This document shows positions 1 through 8,210 of a DNA stretch of 63,126 nucleotides, piece after piece (position 1 is the first letter of the stretch; each line of letters opens with the position of its first letter). The position numbers and the translations under genes are program-made. Source of the DNA: Nocardiopsis xinjiangensis YIM 90004. GTDB lineage: Bacteria > Actinomycetota > Actinomycetes > Streptosporangiales > Streptosporangiaceae. The notes beneath the pieces are model-generated. The model was not told where the DNA came from. It ran no database searches and was given only the letters and a program-made list of their open reading frames with translations. The DNA is taken from assembly GCF_000341145.1 (NCBI RefSeq), contig NZ_ANBE01000003.1, positions 213,028-276,153 of the forward strand, read 5' to 3'.

Positions 1-385
1 AGCGTCCGACGAACCGGTCCGGCCGCACGTACACGATGACTCGGGTCTCCTCCGCGCTGTGCCCGGGGTAGTCCGTGCCCAGGTACTTCTGGGCCATGGC
101 GTCGATGAAGGCCTTGTCCGGGTCGTCCTCGACACGGTCGACGGAGCCCCTGACCTCGACGTACATGTAGGGGTCGTCGGGGTCGGTCACCGAGACGGCC
201 ACCCGGCTGTCACGCTCCAGGTTCTTGAGCTTCTGGCGTGTGGTGGTCTGGCTGAACTTGAGGAACGCGCCGTCCCAGTCGATCCACACGGGGCTGGTCT
301 GCGGATCGCCCGAGGGGCCGAGTGTGGCGACGTGCCCGAACGCGGGTTTGCGGAGGACGTCCTGCTGCTTCTCCGAGAAGGCCAT
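1..385 (-). CDS. PPOX-class (F420/FMN) oxidoreductase, 3' end cut by window edge
   Basis: About 128 residues are visible and the stop lies beyond base 1. The protein opens MAFSEKQQDVLRKP and continues with the split-barrel signature of the pyridoxamine-phosphate-oxidase-like family: GHVATLGPSGDPQTSPVW, then KLKNLERDSRVAVSV and a YVEVRGSV strand. In actinomycetes, short proteins of this type (about 130-145 aa) usually bind F420 or FMN and reduce or bind small substrates in the cytosol. The ATG at 385 has AAGGAG 5 bases upstream. The specific substrate cannot be read from the sequence. It stands divergent from the DNA glycosylase gene. Confidence 0.85.
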   Translation of the reverse strand, partial: MAFSEKQQDVLRKPAFGHVATLGPSGDPQTSPVWIDWDGAFLKFSQTTTRQKLKNLERDSRVAVSVTDPDDPYMYVEVRGSVDRVEDDPDKAFIDAMAQKYLGTDYPGHSAEETRVIVYVRPDRFVGR

Positions 386-568
386 GGTGCTCCTTGGTGT
401 GGTTGGCTGCCCCGAGTACACCAACTCCCGTGCGCCTGGACCGGGGTGACGCGCCCGAAGAGCCTGCACACGTAGCGGTGCGGCCCGACGGTACCGGCCG
501 CACGGCCCCGCGCCGGCGGTAGGTTCCGGCGCGGGCGGGAGGCAGGCGACCACGCGGGAGGCGCGGCC

Positions 569-1204
569 ATGGACGGACACGGGCAGGGGGCCGGCGGGCA
601 CGGAAAGGCCCGGCGTTCGCAGCGGAACGGTCCCACACGCGGGTACGGGGGCCGCAGCCGCGCGGAGCTGGAGACCGCGCGGGACCGGACCCTGCCGCAT
701 GTGATGGCGAAGGGGCTCGGTGTGGTCTTCTGCGGCATGAACCCGGGGCTGACCACGGCGCTGGTGGGCCACCACTTCGCGTCCCCGGGGAACCGCTTCT
801 GGCCCGCTCTGGCCCGGGCGGGGTTCACCCCCGGGACCCTGACCCCCGACCGGGAGCAGGAACTGCTGCCCCTGGGCCTGGGACTGACCAACCTCGTGGA
901 GCGTGCGACCCGGGACGTGTCGGAGCTGTCCGGCGCGGAACTCGTGGCCGGAGGGGAGCGCCTGCGCGCGGAGATGGAGCGGTATCGGCCGACGTGGCTG
1001 GCGTTCCTCGGCATCACCGGATACCGGACGGCCTTCGGGCTCAGGGACGCACGTGTCGGCCCGCGGGAGGAGCACCTCGGGGGCACCCGGGTGTGGCTGC
1101 TGCCGAACCCGAGCGGACGCAACGCGCACTGGAAACCCGCGGAACTGGCCGAGGAGTACGCCCGTCTGCGTGAGGCCGCAGGGCTGCCCGACCGTTCACG
1201 CTGA
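569..1204 (+). CDS. mug: Mismatch-specific (G:T/U) DNA glycosylase, Mug/TDG family
   Basis: This is a 211-aa cytosolic base-excision-repair enzyme of the uracil-DNA-glycosylase superfamily that removes uracil or thymine from mismatches with G. The active-site motif I is GMNPGLTTA, with Asn in the catalytic position as in Mug/TDG. It is followed by the FASPGNRFW motif and the DNA-intercalation motif LPNPSGRNAHW near the C-terminus. The first 35 residues are basic and low-complexity, so the true start could be a later codon, although the ATG at 569 has no better rival. It is convergent with the M56 peptidase gene, with only about 23 bases between the stops. Confidence 0.88.
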   Translation: MDGHGQGAGGHGKARRSQRNGPTRGYGGRSRAELETARDRTLPHVMAKGLGVVFCGMNPGLTTALVGHHFASPGNRFWPALARAGFTPGTLTPDREQELLPLGLGLTNLVERATRDVSELSGAELVAGGERLRAEMERYRPTWLAFLGITGYRTAFGLRDARVGPREEHLGGTRVWLLPNPSGRNAHWKPAELAEEYARLREAAGLPDRSR

Positions 1205-1227
1205 CCTGGGCCGGAGGGTGCGCAGTG

Positions 1228-2193
1228 TCAGATGGTGCAGACGCAGGGCGGTGAACCCGCCACGGTGAGCGCGGCCGCGCCCGACACCGCCGCGGGCGGC
1301 ACGGCCAGCAGGACCACCGCGGCGAACGCGGCCGCCATGCGGGCGGAGCGCCCGGTCCGGGAGGCCGCTCCGGGCAGCAGGCGGCGGGCGCGTTGCACCG
1401 GGCAGGCGCCGGACGCGGCCAGGGACCTGCCGGAGGGGTCCGGTTCGGCCGGTGCCACCATGGCGCCGATGGCGTGCAGCAGAGGAGTGTGGCCCACCGT
1501 ACGGGCCGCGTGGTCGTCGGCGGCCCACTCGGCCAGGACCGGCACCTCACCGGCCGCGGCTCGCAACAGCGGCACTCTCGGGAAGGCCGTGTCGAGCAGG
1601 CGGGAGGCGGCCACGAGTACGTGGTGGCGTCCGCGCAGGTGGGCGTCCTCGTGGGCGAGAACCGCCAGCAGCTCCCGGTGGGACAGGACGTCGAGGGCTC
1701 CTTGGGTGAGCACGACCCCGGACCGGCGGCCGGGCACACAGTAGGCGTCGGGGCGGCGGGCCTGCAGCAGCCACACGTCGCGCCCGCCGAGGCAGCGCTG
1801 CCGCGCTCCGGCGGTGAGCTCGCGGTGGTGTGCCCGTCGCCAGCGCACCGACCCGGCGTAACGGCGCACGAGTATCCAGCAGAGCCGGCCGGCGGCGAGG
1901 GCGGCGACCGGGGCGAGCACGGCCACGACCGTCCCGGCTCCGCTGCTGCTCACCGCTTGGATCAGGGTGATGCAGGCGGTCATGAACCCCTTCAGCCCGG
2001 GGCCCATGACCTCGGCCACGACGGTGAACACCAGGGTCGTCCAGCTCATGGTCCAGGCCAGGAGCGCGACCGTCCACAGTCCGAGCAGGTACCTCGGTGG
2101 CAGGTCGCCCGCGCGTGCGCACCACCGCACGAACGCGGGGCCGGCGAGGCTGAGCAGGGCCGCCGAGCCGGCGGCGGTCGCGATCAGGATCAC
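1228..2193 (-). CDS. M56-family (BlaR1/MecR1-like) membrane metallopeptidase
   Basis: This 321-aa membrane protein has three or four hydrophobic helices in the first 110 residues, the zinc-peptidase signature HEDAH (HExxH form) in the middle, and a C-terminal membrane segment. In the BlaR1/MecR1/M56 family the cytoplasmic peptidase cleaves the partner repressor, or promotes its cleavage, when a signal is sensed. There is no extracellular penicillin-binding sensor domain, as is usual for the short actinobacterial M56 proteins, so the signal is unknown. The GTG start at 2193 overlaps the TGA of the BlaI-like gene by four bases, so the two are translationally coupled. Confidence 0.85.
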   Translation of the reverse strand: MILIATAAGSAALLSLAGPAFVRWCARAGDLPPRYLLGLWTVALLAWTMSWTTLVFTVVAEVMGPGLKGFMTACITLIQAVSSSGAGTVVAVLAPVAALAAGRLCWILVRRYAGSVRWRRAHHRELTAGARQRCLGGRDVWLLQARRPDAYCVPGRRSGVVLTQGALDVLSHRELLAVLAHEDAHLRGRHHVLVAASRLLDTAFPRVPLLRAAAGEVPVLAEWAADDHAARTVGHTPLLHAIGAMVAPAEPDPSGRSLAASGACPVQRARRLLPGAASRTGRSARMAAAFAAVVLLAVPPAAVSGAAALTVAGSPPCVCTI

Positions 2194-2567
2194 GGTTCCT
2201 CCTCGCGCGGCACGTCCGAGAGCAGGCCGCGCAGGACCTCGACCTGGTCGGGCGGCATGTCGTCGACGAACCGCAGGAGAGTGGCTCGAGGGTCCCCGCT
2301 CTCGGCAAGCACCCCGGACATGCGCTGGGCGGCGTAGGTGGGGCGATCGCGCACGGGGTGGTAGAACCACAAACGGCCCACCCTGTCGCGTTCCACCCAT
2401 CCCTTGCGGCGCAGGTTCTCCAGGACCGTGGAGATGGTGGTGTAGGCGGGGGTGCGGCCCGGGAGCGAGTCCACGACCGAGCGGACGCTCATCGGTTCTC
2501 CGGCGCTCCACATGACGTCGAGGACGGCCGATTCCAGCGGTCCCAGTCCCGGCAGCGGTTCGTCCAT
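2190..2567 (-). CDS. BlaI/MecI/CopY-family transcriptional repressor
   Basis: This 125-aa winged-helix repressor has the typical BlaI opening LGPLESAVLDVMWSAGEP, a recognition-helix region with TPAYTTISTVLENL, then the wing KGWVERDR and a C-terminal dimerisation half containing RFVDDM. Such proteins bind palindromic operators as dimers and are inactivated by proteolysis through the M56 partner encoded downstream with a GTGA overlap. An in-frame ATG at 2591 is an alternative start. The thiol-redox genes upstream lie on the same strand, 95 bases away, so they may be its target or part of the same transcript. Confidence 0.88.
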   Translation of the reverse strand: MDEPLPGLGPLESAVLDVMWSAGEPMSVRSVVDSLPGRTPAYTTISTVLENLRRKGWVERDRVGRLWFYHPVRDRPTYAAQRMSGVLAESGDPRATLLRFVDDMPPDQVEVLRGLLSDVPREEEP

Positions 2568-2662
2568 CGTCCTCACACTCTCGTGCACCATCGTCCGTCC
2601 CAGACTAATGATCCCGTTCCACTGTCCTCGGCCCGAGAACGGTTCGGCCGCCCCGCACCGGT

Positions 2663-3922
2663 TCATGCGCTGGGGGCGAAGGCCGCGAAGGCGTCCCCGA
2701 GCCCTTCCGATGCGACCGGGACCAGGGCCGTGCCGTCCGCGGCCGCAGCCACGGGAACCGCCCAGGGCCCTTCCCCCTCGCTCGCGCCCGAGCCGGCGTC
2801 CACCAGCCGTGTGAGGTCGCCGTCGGTGAGGTAGGCATGGTCGCCGACGACCGCGTCGAGCCGTGGACCGTCCGGAAGGCGGGTGCGCCACAGCTCCTCG
2901 GCCGGGGAGCCCTCCAGCCCGACGAGGAGCTGCCCGCCGTCCGGGTGGGGACCGCTGATCACGGTGAGACCCTCCTTGTCCCCGACGACGCGTGGTTCTT
3001 CCGGGCCGGGGAACGAGACGAGCCGGTCTCCCGTGCGCAGGTCGTGGACGGTGTGGGCGGCAGGCTCCCCGTCCGGACCGGCCCAGGACAGGACCACCGA
3101 GGCCGCGTAGCCGTTCTCCGGCGCGGGTCCGGGGGCGGGACCGACCGCGTCCGGTTCGGGTCCTGCGTGTTCGGGCGGGTCGAGGTCGTCGGAGGTCCAG
3201 AGCACGTCGCCGCTCCCGGATTCCGAGGAGCGCAGCTCGGTACCCTCCCTCGCGAGCAGGGTGCCTTGGTACTCGTGCAGGAGTTCCGTTCCGTCTTCCT
3301 CCTCGTCGGCGACGACCTCCCCGGTCGCCGGGGCCAGCGCCACCTTGGGCCCGGTGGAGGTACTCATCACCGACCCCTCGATCGCGGCCAGGAGCAGCCC
3401 GGGGCCGACCAGTGTTCCCGGAACGTCGGTGGGACCCCACACGAGCGTCCCGTCGAGGGGGTCGTAGGCGGCGGCCGTGGTCCTGGTCGCCAGGAGACCG
3501 CTCGCCGGCTCGGCGTCGCTGTCCAGGAGCACCACGAGGTCCTGGCCGTCGGTGTCCTTGGTCACGGCGAACGCCGTGCAACTCGGGTTGCGGGTCACGG
3601 ACCACCGGGTGCTGCCCTCGGCGTCGATCCCGAGAAAGGTGAGGTCGCCCCCGCCCCGCTCGGGCATGGCCATGCCCACGAACCCGTCTCCGGCCGGCTG
3701 CGGTGGCGAGGAGTACGGCGCCGCCCACAGAGGTGCGCCGGCCAAGGTGGGCGCCGGTTCGGCCTCCGGTGCGGCCGTGGCCTGCACCGGAGGGTCCTCG
3801 CGGGGTTCGGCGTCCTCGGGCGCGGACACCTCTCGGGACGTGCAGGCCGCCAGGGCCTGGACGAGAGCGGCGCCGGCTGCCAGCGCGCGGAGAGGACGGC
3901 CCGGCCCTACGTGCACGGTCAC
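2663..3922 (-). CDS. Secreted lipoprotein with PQQ-like beta-propeller repeats
   Basis: This 419-aa protein has a hydrophobic signal segment and a lipobox LAAC (with the Cys near residue 27), so it should be lipid-anchored outside the membrane. After an acidic Pro/Ala linker come repeated beta-propeller blades of the PQQ-binding-like type, for example AAAYDPLDGTLVWGP, VALAPATGEVVADEE and VHDLRTGDRLVSF. No catalytic residues are visible, and it is probably a scaffold or binding protein. The GTG start at 3922 overlaps the ccdA stop (GTGA), so it is the third gene of the dsbA-ccdA operon, which suggests an extracytoplasmic protein-folding or redox partner role. Confidence 0.75.
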   Translation of the reverse strand: MTVHVGPGRPLRALAAGAALVQALAACTSREVSAPEDAEPREDPPVQATAAPEAEPAPTLAGAPLWAAPYSSPPQPAGDGFVGMAMPERGGGDLTFLGIDAEGSTRWSVTRNPSCTAFAVTKDTDGQDLVVLLDSDAEPASGLLATRTTAAAYDPLDGTLVWGPTDVPGTLVGPGLLLAAIEGSVMSTSTGPKVALAPATGEVVADEEEDGTELLHEYQGTLLAREGTELRSSESGSGDVLWTSDDLDPPEHAGPEPDAVGPAPGPAPENGYAASVVLSWAGPDGEPAAHTVHDLRTGDRLVSFPGPEEPRVVGDKEGLTVISGPHPDGGQLLVGLEGSPAEELWRTRLPDGPRLDAVVGDHAYLTDGDLTRLVDAGSGASEGEGPWAVPVAAAADGTALVPVASEGLGDAFAAFAPSA

Positions 3923-4782
3923 GGGGCCCGGTCCTCCTGCTCTTGCGGGATCTCCTCGGCAGAGGAGCGTTGTCCCCCGCGCAGCCGGTACAGGCCCACG
4001 CCGAAGAGCACCAGCGCCGCCGCCGCGACGAGCAGGAGGTCGGCCACGCCTCCGAGCTGGGAGAGCTGGAGCTGGAGCCGGTGGGCGACCTCCTCCCCGG
4101 ATCCCCCGAGGGCGGGCAGGGACGCGGTGCCGTCGTAGAGCAGGAACAGCGCACCGATGACGACGAACAACAGTCCCGAGACCAGGGACGTCGTGTGCAG
4201 GGTCAGCGGGCCGACGGTGAAGGACCGTCCGCGCAGCCAAGCACGCCGGCCCAGGTCGAACCGGTCCCAGAAGAGCGCCAGGACGAACAAGGGCAGGGCC
4301 ATGCCCAGGGCGTAACAGGCCAGCAGGAGCCCGCCGCGGACCGTGCCGCCGGTCGCGGCGACGGTGAGGACGGCGCCCAGGATCGGGCCGGAGCAGAATC
4401 CGGCGAGCCCGTAGACCGCGCCGAGGCCGAAGACGGGCAGGGCCCCGGTACGCCCGGCCAGCCGCCCTTGGAGGCGGGCGAGGGGGCCGATGTTCACGCC
4501 CAGGCCGAGGATCTGCGCGAGCCCGAAGAGGATGAGGAGCCAGCCGGCGGCGGTGATGAGGAGGTCGCGGTTGCCGTGGAAGAAGCCGCTCACCATCGCC
4601 GACCCCGCGCCCAGGGGTACGAGGGTCGCGCACATGCCCGCGTAGAACACGGCGGTGCGGGTGAACAGGCCGGCCGTGTCCCGGAAGGCGTAGGCGAAGA
4701 AGGAGGGGAGCAGGAGTGCGCTGCAGGGGCTGAGCAGGGCGAGCAGGCCGCCGAGCAGTGCGGCCAGGTATCCGACGTCCAC
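3919..4782 (-). CDS. ccdA: CcdA/DsbD-type membrane thiol-disulfide transporter
   Basis: This 287-aa protein has six to eight transmembrane helices. The paired redox cysteines of the CcdA family sit in LLSPCSALLLPSFF (helix 1) and LAGFCSGPILGAVL (central helix). The family moves reducing electrons from cytoplasmic thioredoxin across the membrane to extracytoplasmic thioredoxin-like proteins. Here the obvious partner is the DsbA-like protein encoded 3 bases upstream. A hydrophilic tail after the last helix, ending QEQEDRAP, is not part of the core fold. Confidence 0.88.
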   Translation of the reverse strand: MDVGYLAALLGGLLALLSPCSALLLPSFFAYAFRDTAGLFTRTAVFYAGMCATLVPLGAGSAMVSGFFHGNRDLLITAAGWLLILFGLAQILGLGVNIGPLARLQGRLAGRTGALPVFGLGAVYGLAGFCSGPILGAVLTVAATGGTVRGGLLLACYALGMALPLFVLALFWDRFDLGRRAWLRGRSFTVGPLTLHTTSLVSGLLFVVIGALFLLYDGTASLPALGGSGEEVAHRLQLQLSQLGGVADLLLVAAAALVLFGVGLYRLRGGQRSSAEEIPQEQEDRAP

Positions 4783-4785
4783 GGG

Positions 4786-5547
4786 TCAGCCCTCCTGTTC
4801 CAGGGCGGTGTCGATGGCGTCCGTGAAGACATCGAGGGGTTGTGCACCGAACACGGGTGTTCCGTTGATGATGAACGCCGGGGTGCCGCTGACGCCGAGC
4901 CGCTGCCCCTCGGCGAAGTCGCCGTCGACCGCGGCGTTCAGGTCGTCCTCGGCCAGGTCATCGGCGAAGCGCTCCGCGTCCAGGCCCTGGTCCTCGGCGA
5001 CCCCCGTCAGCAGGTCGGCGAGGGTCTCGGGGTCCTCGTCCTTGAAGGTCTCCTGAGCGCCGTAGACGGCCTCGTGGTAGTCCCAGTAGGCGCCTTGCTC
5101 TCCGGCTGCGTGGGCGCCGACGGAGAGCATGTGGGAGGTCTCGCCCATGTAGGGGAACTCGCGCCACTCGATGCGCAGGTCGCCGGGTTCGACGTAGCGT
5201 TCGACCAGTTCGGGTTGGACCTCCTCGACCCAGCGTGCGCAGTACGGGCACTGGTAGTCGGAGTAGCCGATGAGCACGATGGGGGCGTCTTCCTCACCGA
5301 GTGCGGCCGGGTCCTCGCCGTCGCGGCGGGCGAGCGTCTCCCCGAAGGCGCGGGCCTCCTCGTAGGCCTCGTCCTGTTGGCCGGCGGCCGAGGTGTCGGT
5401 GGCCGTGCCGTCGTCGGATGTGTCCTCGCTGTCGGCGGCCCACGCGATCAGGCCCACGACCACGACCAGGACGAGCACCGCGCTCGCGAGGAGCGGCCAC
5501 AGCGCCCCGGAGCTCTGTGTCCCGTCCTGCTTCTTCTGCTGCGGCAT
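4786..5547 (-). CDS. Membrane-anchored DsbA/BdbD-like thioredoxin-fold oxidoreductase
   Basis: This 253-aa protein has a single N-terminal membrane anchor (about residues 16-37), an acidic linker, and a thioredoxin fold with insertion whose active site is CPYC (Cys100 and Cys103). The cis-Pro loop is GVSGTPAFIINGTPVFG, as in DsbA/BdbD proteins that form or isomerise disulfides outside the cytoplasm. It is first in the operon with ccdA and the lipoprotein. The ATG at 5547 is the first good start. The promoter region is shared with the divergent CPTC membrane protein. Confidence 0.9.
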   Translation of the reverse strand: MPQQKKQDGTQSSGALWPLLASAVLVLVVVVGLIAWAADSEDTSDDGTATDTSAAGQQDEAYEEARAFGETLARRDGEDPAALGEEDAPIVLIGYSDYQCPYCARWVEEVQPELVERYVEPGDLRIEWREFPYMGETSHMLSVGAHAAGEQGAYWDYHEAVYGAQETFKDEDPETLADLLTGVAEDQGLDAERFADDLAEDDLNAAVDGDFAEGQRLGVSGTPAFIINGTPVFGAQPLDVFTDAIDTALEQEG

Positions 5548-5583
5548 GCGCCGGACCTTCCATGACGGAACCCGGGAGGGGTC

Positions 5584-5621
5584 TTCTACCCTCCATAGAA
5601 ACACCTCTATGCTACATAGAA
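5584..5621. promoter_or_regulatory. Candidate operator/promoter: CATAGAA direct repeats and TCTATG inverted repeat
   Basis: This short AT-rich patch lies between the divergent dsbA-like and CPTC-protein genes. CATAGAA occurs at 5594-5600 and 5615-5621, 21 bp (two helical turns) apart. Each copy is also half of an inverted repeat: TTCTA-N7-TAGAA at 5584-5600, and TCTATG-CTA-CATAGA at 5606-5620. This looks like two protein-binding sites. The nearby BlaI-type repressor is an obvious candidate, but the site does not match the TACA-N2-TGTA core known for CopY/BlaI. Confidence 0.4.
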
Positions 5622-5719
5622 GAACGACGCGTCGGACACCGGGACACACGGACCGCACACCGGTCCCGTGCACGGGCCCCGGGACCGGGCGACACGGCGA
5701 GGGAGAGGACCGGGCGACG

Positions 5720-6196
5720 ATGCGACTGTGGACGGTACGGCAGTGGACGGCCGCGGCACTGGGAACGGTAGGGGCTCTGGTCCTGCTGGGGACCCCATCG
5801 GTGCTGCTGCCCAACGACTTGTTCGTCCGTGAGGTCGAGGCGGTTTGGTGGATGTACCCGGTATGGGTGGCCACCGCTGCCCTCGGCGGGCTGCTGCTGG
5901 CCACCTACACGCGTCCCCACGGCGGCCGGGCCCCGGAGCGCACGGAGGAGGACGAGGACCGTTCGACGCCGCGCCGGGGCCTGGTCGGCGGCCTGCTCGC
6001 CTGGTTCGCGATCGGCTGCCCCACCTGCAACACACTCGTGCTGATGGCCCTGGGCACCTCCGGGGCGTTGAGCTGGTTCGCACCCCTGCAGCCGCTGCTC
6101 GCCGTCGCCGGGCTCGCGCTCCTGGCCCTGGCGCTGCGCGCCCGCCTGCGCACCGCGGCCGCCTGCCGCGTCCGTACCGGCGCCCCTGCCGGGTGA
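5720..6196 (+). CDS. Small integral membrane protein with CPTC motif
   Basis: This 158-aa protein has about four predicted membrane helices: residues ~8-28, ~43-62, ~90-112 and ~118-138. A Cys pair, GCPTCN, lies at the start of the third helix, after a hydrophilic acidic loop. The ATG at 5720 follows a GGGAGAGG ribosome site. I cannot name the family. The CPxC motif, and its position divergent from a DsbA/CcdA operon, suggest thiol-disulfide or metal handling at the membrane, but that is inference. Confidence 0.65.
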   Translation: MRLWTVRQWTAAALGTVGALVLLGTPSVLLPNDLFVREVEAVWWMYPVWVATAALGGLLLATYTRPHGGRAPERTEEDEDRSTPRRGLVGGLLAWFAIGCPTCNTLVLMALGTSGALSWFAPLQPLLAVAGLALLALALRARLRTAAACRVRTGAPAG

Positions 6197-6275
6197 GCCC
6201 GTGCCCACCCGCGCGGGATGGGCGCGGGCGGGCACGGTGTTGGACGACAGAGCTGACCGGAGAGGGAGGAGACAC

Positions 6276-7346
6276 ATGGGCGACCGGGAACGCAACGTCG
6301 ACGTCGCGGTCGTGGGCGGCGGCCAGGCCGGACTGGCCGCCGGGTACTTCCTGCGGCGTGCCCGCGCCGACTTCGTGATCCTGGACGAGCGCGATCGTCC
6401 GGGTGGGGCCTGGGCCGAGTACTGGGACTCCCTGCGCCTGTTCTCCCCCGCCGGCCACAGCATGCTCCCCGGGTGGTGGATGCCCGCCGAAGAGGGCCAC
6501 GAGTACCCCAGCGCCCAGCACGTGGTCCGGTACCTGACCGAGTACGAGCGCCGGTACGGGATGCCCGTGCGGCGGCCGGTCCGCGTGGACCGGGTCGAGC
6601 AGGAGGCGTCCGGCGCGCGCCTACGGGTGGTGACCGACCGTGGTGTCTGGCGGGCACGCCACGTGGTGAGCGCGACCGGGAGCTGGACCGCACCACACCT
6701 TCCGGGCCTTGCCCGGCGCGAGGTGTTCGCCGGGAGGCAGTTGCACACCGTCGACTACCGAAACCCGGACGAGTTCGCCGGGCAGCGGGTCGTGGTGGTC
6801 GGCGGCGGCAACTCAGCGGCGCAGATCATCGCCGAGCTCTCCCTGGTCGCCGACACGACGTGGGCCACCTCACGTCCGCCCCGGTTCATGCCCGACGACG
6901 TCGACGCCCGGGCCCTGTTCGACCTGGCGACCCGGCTCGGTCGGGGCGAGGACGGCTCTGAACTGGGCGATCTCGGCGACATCGTCATGGTCCCGAGTGT
7001 GCGGCAGGCACGCGACCGGGGCGTGCTCAAGGCCGAGCCGATGTTCGAACGCCTCACCACCGGCGGTGTCGCGTGGTCCGACGGGAGCTCCCTGGAGTGC
7101 GACGCGATCCTGTGGTGCACCGGGTTCCATTCTGCTCTCGACCACCTCGCCCCGCTGGGTGTGGTCGACGAACACGGGCGGGTACCCGTGGAGGGCAACC
7201 GTTCGGTGGCCGAACCGCGATTGTCCCTGGTCGGATACGGGGACTGGACGGGTTTCGCTTCGGCGACCCTCATCGGCGCCGGACGCACCGCCAAGGGCGC
7301 GGTCGCCGCGGTCACCGACGCTCTGGAACACGAGGACCGGATGTGA
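6276..7346 (+). CDS. Flavin-containing monooxygenase, ArsO-like
   Basis: This 356-aa protein has the FAD-binding GGGQAGLAAG at the N-terminus, an FMO-like WDSLRLFSPA block, the second Rossmann motif VVVVGGGNSAAQ for NADPH, and the late LWCTGF and GYGDWTGFASATL motifs. These proteins oxidise small nucleophilic substrates. Close actinobacterial relatives are annotated as ArsO-type monooxygenases near arsenic genes, but no ars genes are seen here. The ATG at 6276 has a strong AGAGGGAGGA site. A paralogue of identical length lies at 22158-23228 on the other side of the tRNA-Lys island. Confidence 0.85.
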   Translation: MGDRERNVDVAVVGGGQAGLAAGYFLRRARADFVILDERDRPGGAWAEYWDSLRLFSPAGHSMLPGWWMPAEEGHEYPSAQHVVRYLTEYERRYGMPVRRPVRVDRVEQEASGARLRVVTDRGVWRARHVVSATGSWTAPHLPGLARREVFAGRQLHTVDYRNPDEFAGQRVVVVGGGNSAAQIIAELSLVADTTWATSRPPRFMPDDVDARALFDLATRLGRGEDGSELGDLGDIVMVPSVRQARDRGVLKAEPMFERLTTGGVAWSDGSSLECDAILWCTGFHSALDHLAPLGVVDEHGRVPVEGNRSVAEPRLSLVGYGDWTGFASATLIGAGRTAKGAVAAVTDALEHEDRM

Positions 7347-7457
7347 GCGCCGGGTGCGCTCCGATCGGCGGCCGGCGACTCAACAGCCGGTGCGTCGCTG
7401 GGGTAGAGTTGTCCCGGCCGACGCGCGACGTCGTCGATCGACGTGGGCCGTAGGCAC

Positions 7458-7533
7458 GGGGCCTTAGCTCAATCGGCAGAGCAGCGGACTTTTAATCCGC
7501 GGGTTCGGGGTTCGATCCCCCGGGGCCCTACCA
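7458..7533 (+). tRNA. tRNA-Lys (anticodon TTT)
   Basis: A complete cloverleaf can be drawn. The acceptor strand 7458-7464 pairs with 7523-7529 through two G-U ends. The D arm is GCTC/GAGC, the anticodon arm is GCGGA-CTTTTAA-TCCGC, and the T arm is CGGGG-TTCGATC-CCCCG. The discriminator is A7530 and CCA is encoded at 7531-7533. The anticodon TTT reads lysine codons. Everything 3' of the anticodon loop is shared with the displaced copy at 18956, so this gene is the integration site of the adjacent island. Confidence 0.95.
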
Positions 7534-7560
7534 GGGAAAACCCCAGGTCAGAACGCGTTT
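7488..7560 (+). repeat. Left attachment repeat (att core in tRNA-Lys 3' half)
   Basis: These 73 bp are identical to 18956-19028. Identity starts at the anticodon loop (ACTTTTAATCC) and runs through the tRNA 3' end into the terminator stem; looser similarity then continues for about 370 bp. A crossover starting in the anticodon loop and restoring the tRNA 3' end is the classic pattern of tyrosine-recombinase integration. With the distal copy it delimits an island of about 11.5 kb. Confidence 0.88.
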
Positions 7561-7584
7561 CTATCAGTTCGGACCCGGGGTTTT
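7537..7584 (+). terminator. Intrinsic terminator after tRNA-Lys
   Basis: A long interrupted stem, AAAACCCC...GGGGTTTT, has inner GGTC/GACC and GAAC/GTTC helices and a 12-base loop, and ends in a T run. It lies directly behind the tRNA and should end its transcript. It is duplicated with the att repeat at 19005-19052. Confidence 0.8.
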
Positions 7585-7773
7585 CGTGCGTCCGGAGCCC
7601 TGGTTCGGCTCCGTGTGCGCTCGGCTGCCTCGCCGCTGCCCCAACCTCACTGAGGACCTCGCTCTGCAGGCCTCCAGACGGTTCCGGCTTCGAGCCCCCA
7701 GGGCCGGTGCTCCTCGATGACGAACTCGAAAAGGGCCGCAGGGCGAACCTCACGGCCCGAAGATGCCCCCGTC

Positions 7774-8115
7774 CTACTGAGCTGCGGGCTTGAGCATCGC
7801 GGCGGTCGCCTCGGCCGCCGCTTTCGCCACGTCGGGGAACACCGTCTGGTAGGTGCCCTGGGTGAAGTGGGTCGTGGCATGGCCGGGTTCAGCTGAGACC
7901 ACCTTGACGTCCATCCCTGCGGCCAGGCCATCGACGCCGCACCGTGCCGCAACCCCTTGACCGCGATCAGGTGGAAGAGCGGGAACAACCACGTGTACTT
8001 GCGGGCGTGGCCCAGGAAGCGGATGGTCTGCTCAGGGGGTCAGATCATCACCTCCCCCGGAACCGTTCCGTCCTTCTCCCACTGGGCGACGCGGTCCGCT
8101 GTCCAGACCAGGGGT
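7774..8115 (-). pseudogene. Tyrosine recombinase (integrase) remnant 1
   Basis: This is the decayed C-terminal half of a phage-type integrase. Reading right to left, fragments WEKDGTVPGEVMI, then TIRFLGHARKYTWLFPLF and HLIAVKGLRHGAAS appear in one frame. After a frameshift come LAAGMDVKVVS and HATTHFTQGTYQTVFP, ending KPAAQ. The segment between the first catalytic Arg (TGLRRGEA in intact relatives) and the HxLRH box is deleted, and a stop interrupts the reading. It lies next to the tRNA-Lys att site, as island integrases usually do, and is a close relative of the remnant at 19214-19680. Confidence 0.75.
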
Positions 8116-8210
8116 TTCCTCCTAGGTGTACTGACCTGAGAGGTTGGTGAGTCTGCGGGCTTTGGGGGTGCGGACACCGCGGCTTCCAGGGTTGACTGCT
8201 GGTGTTGCGG

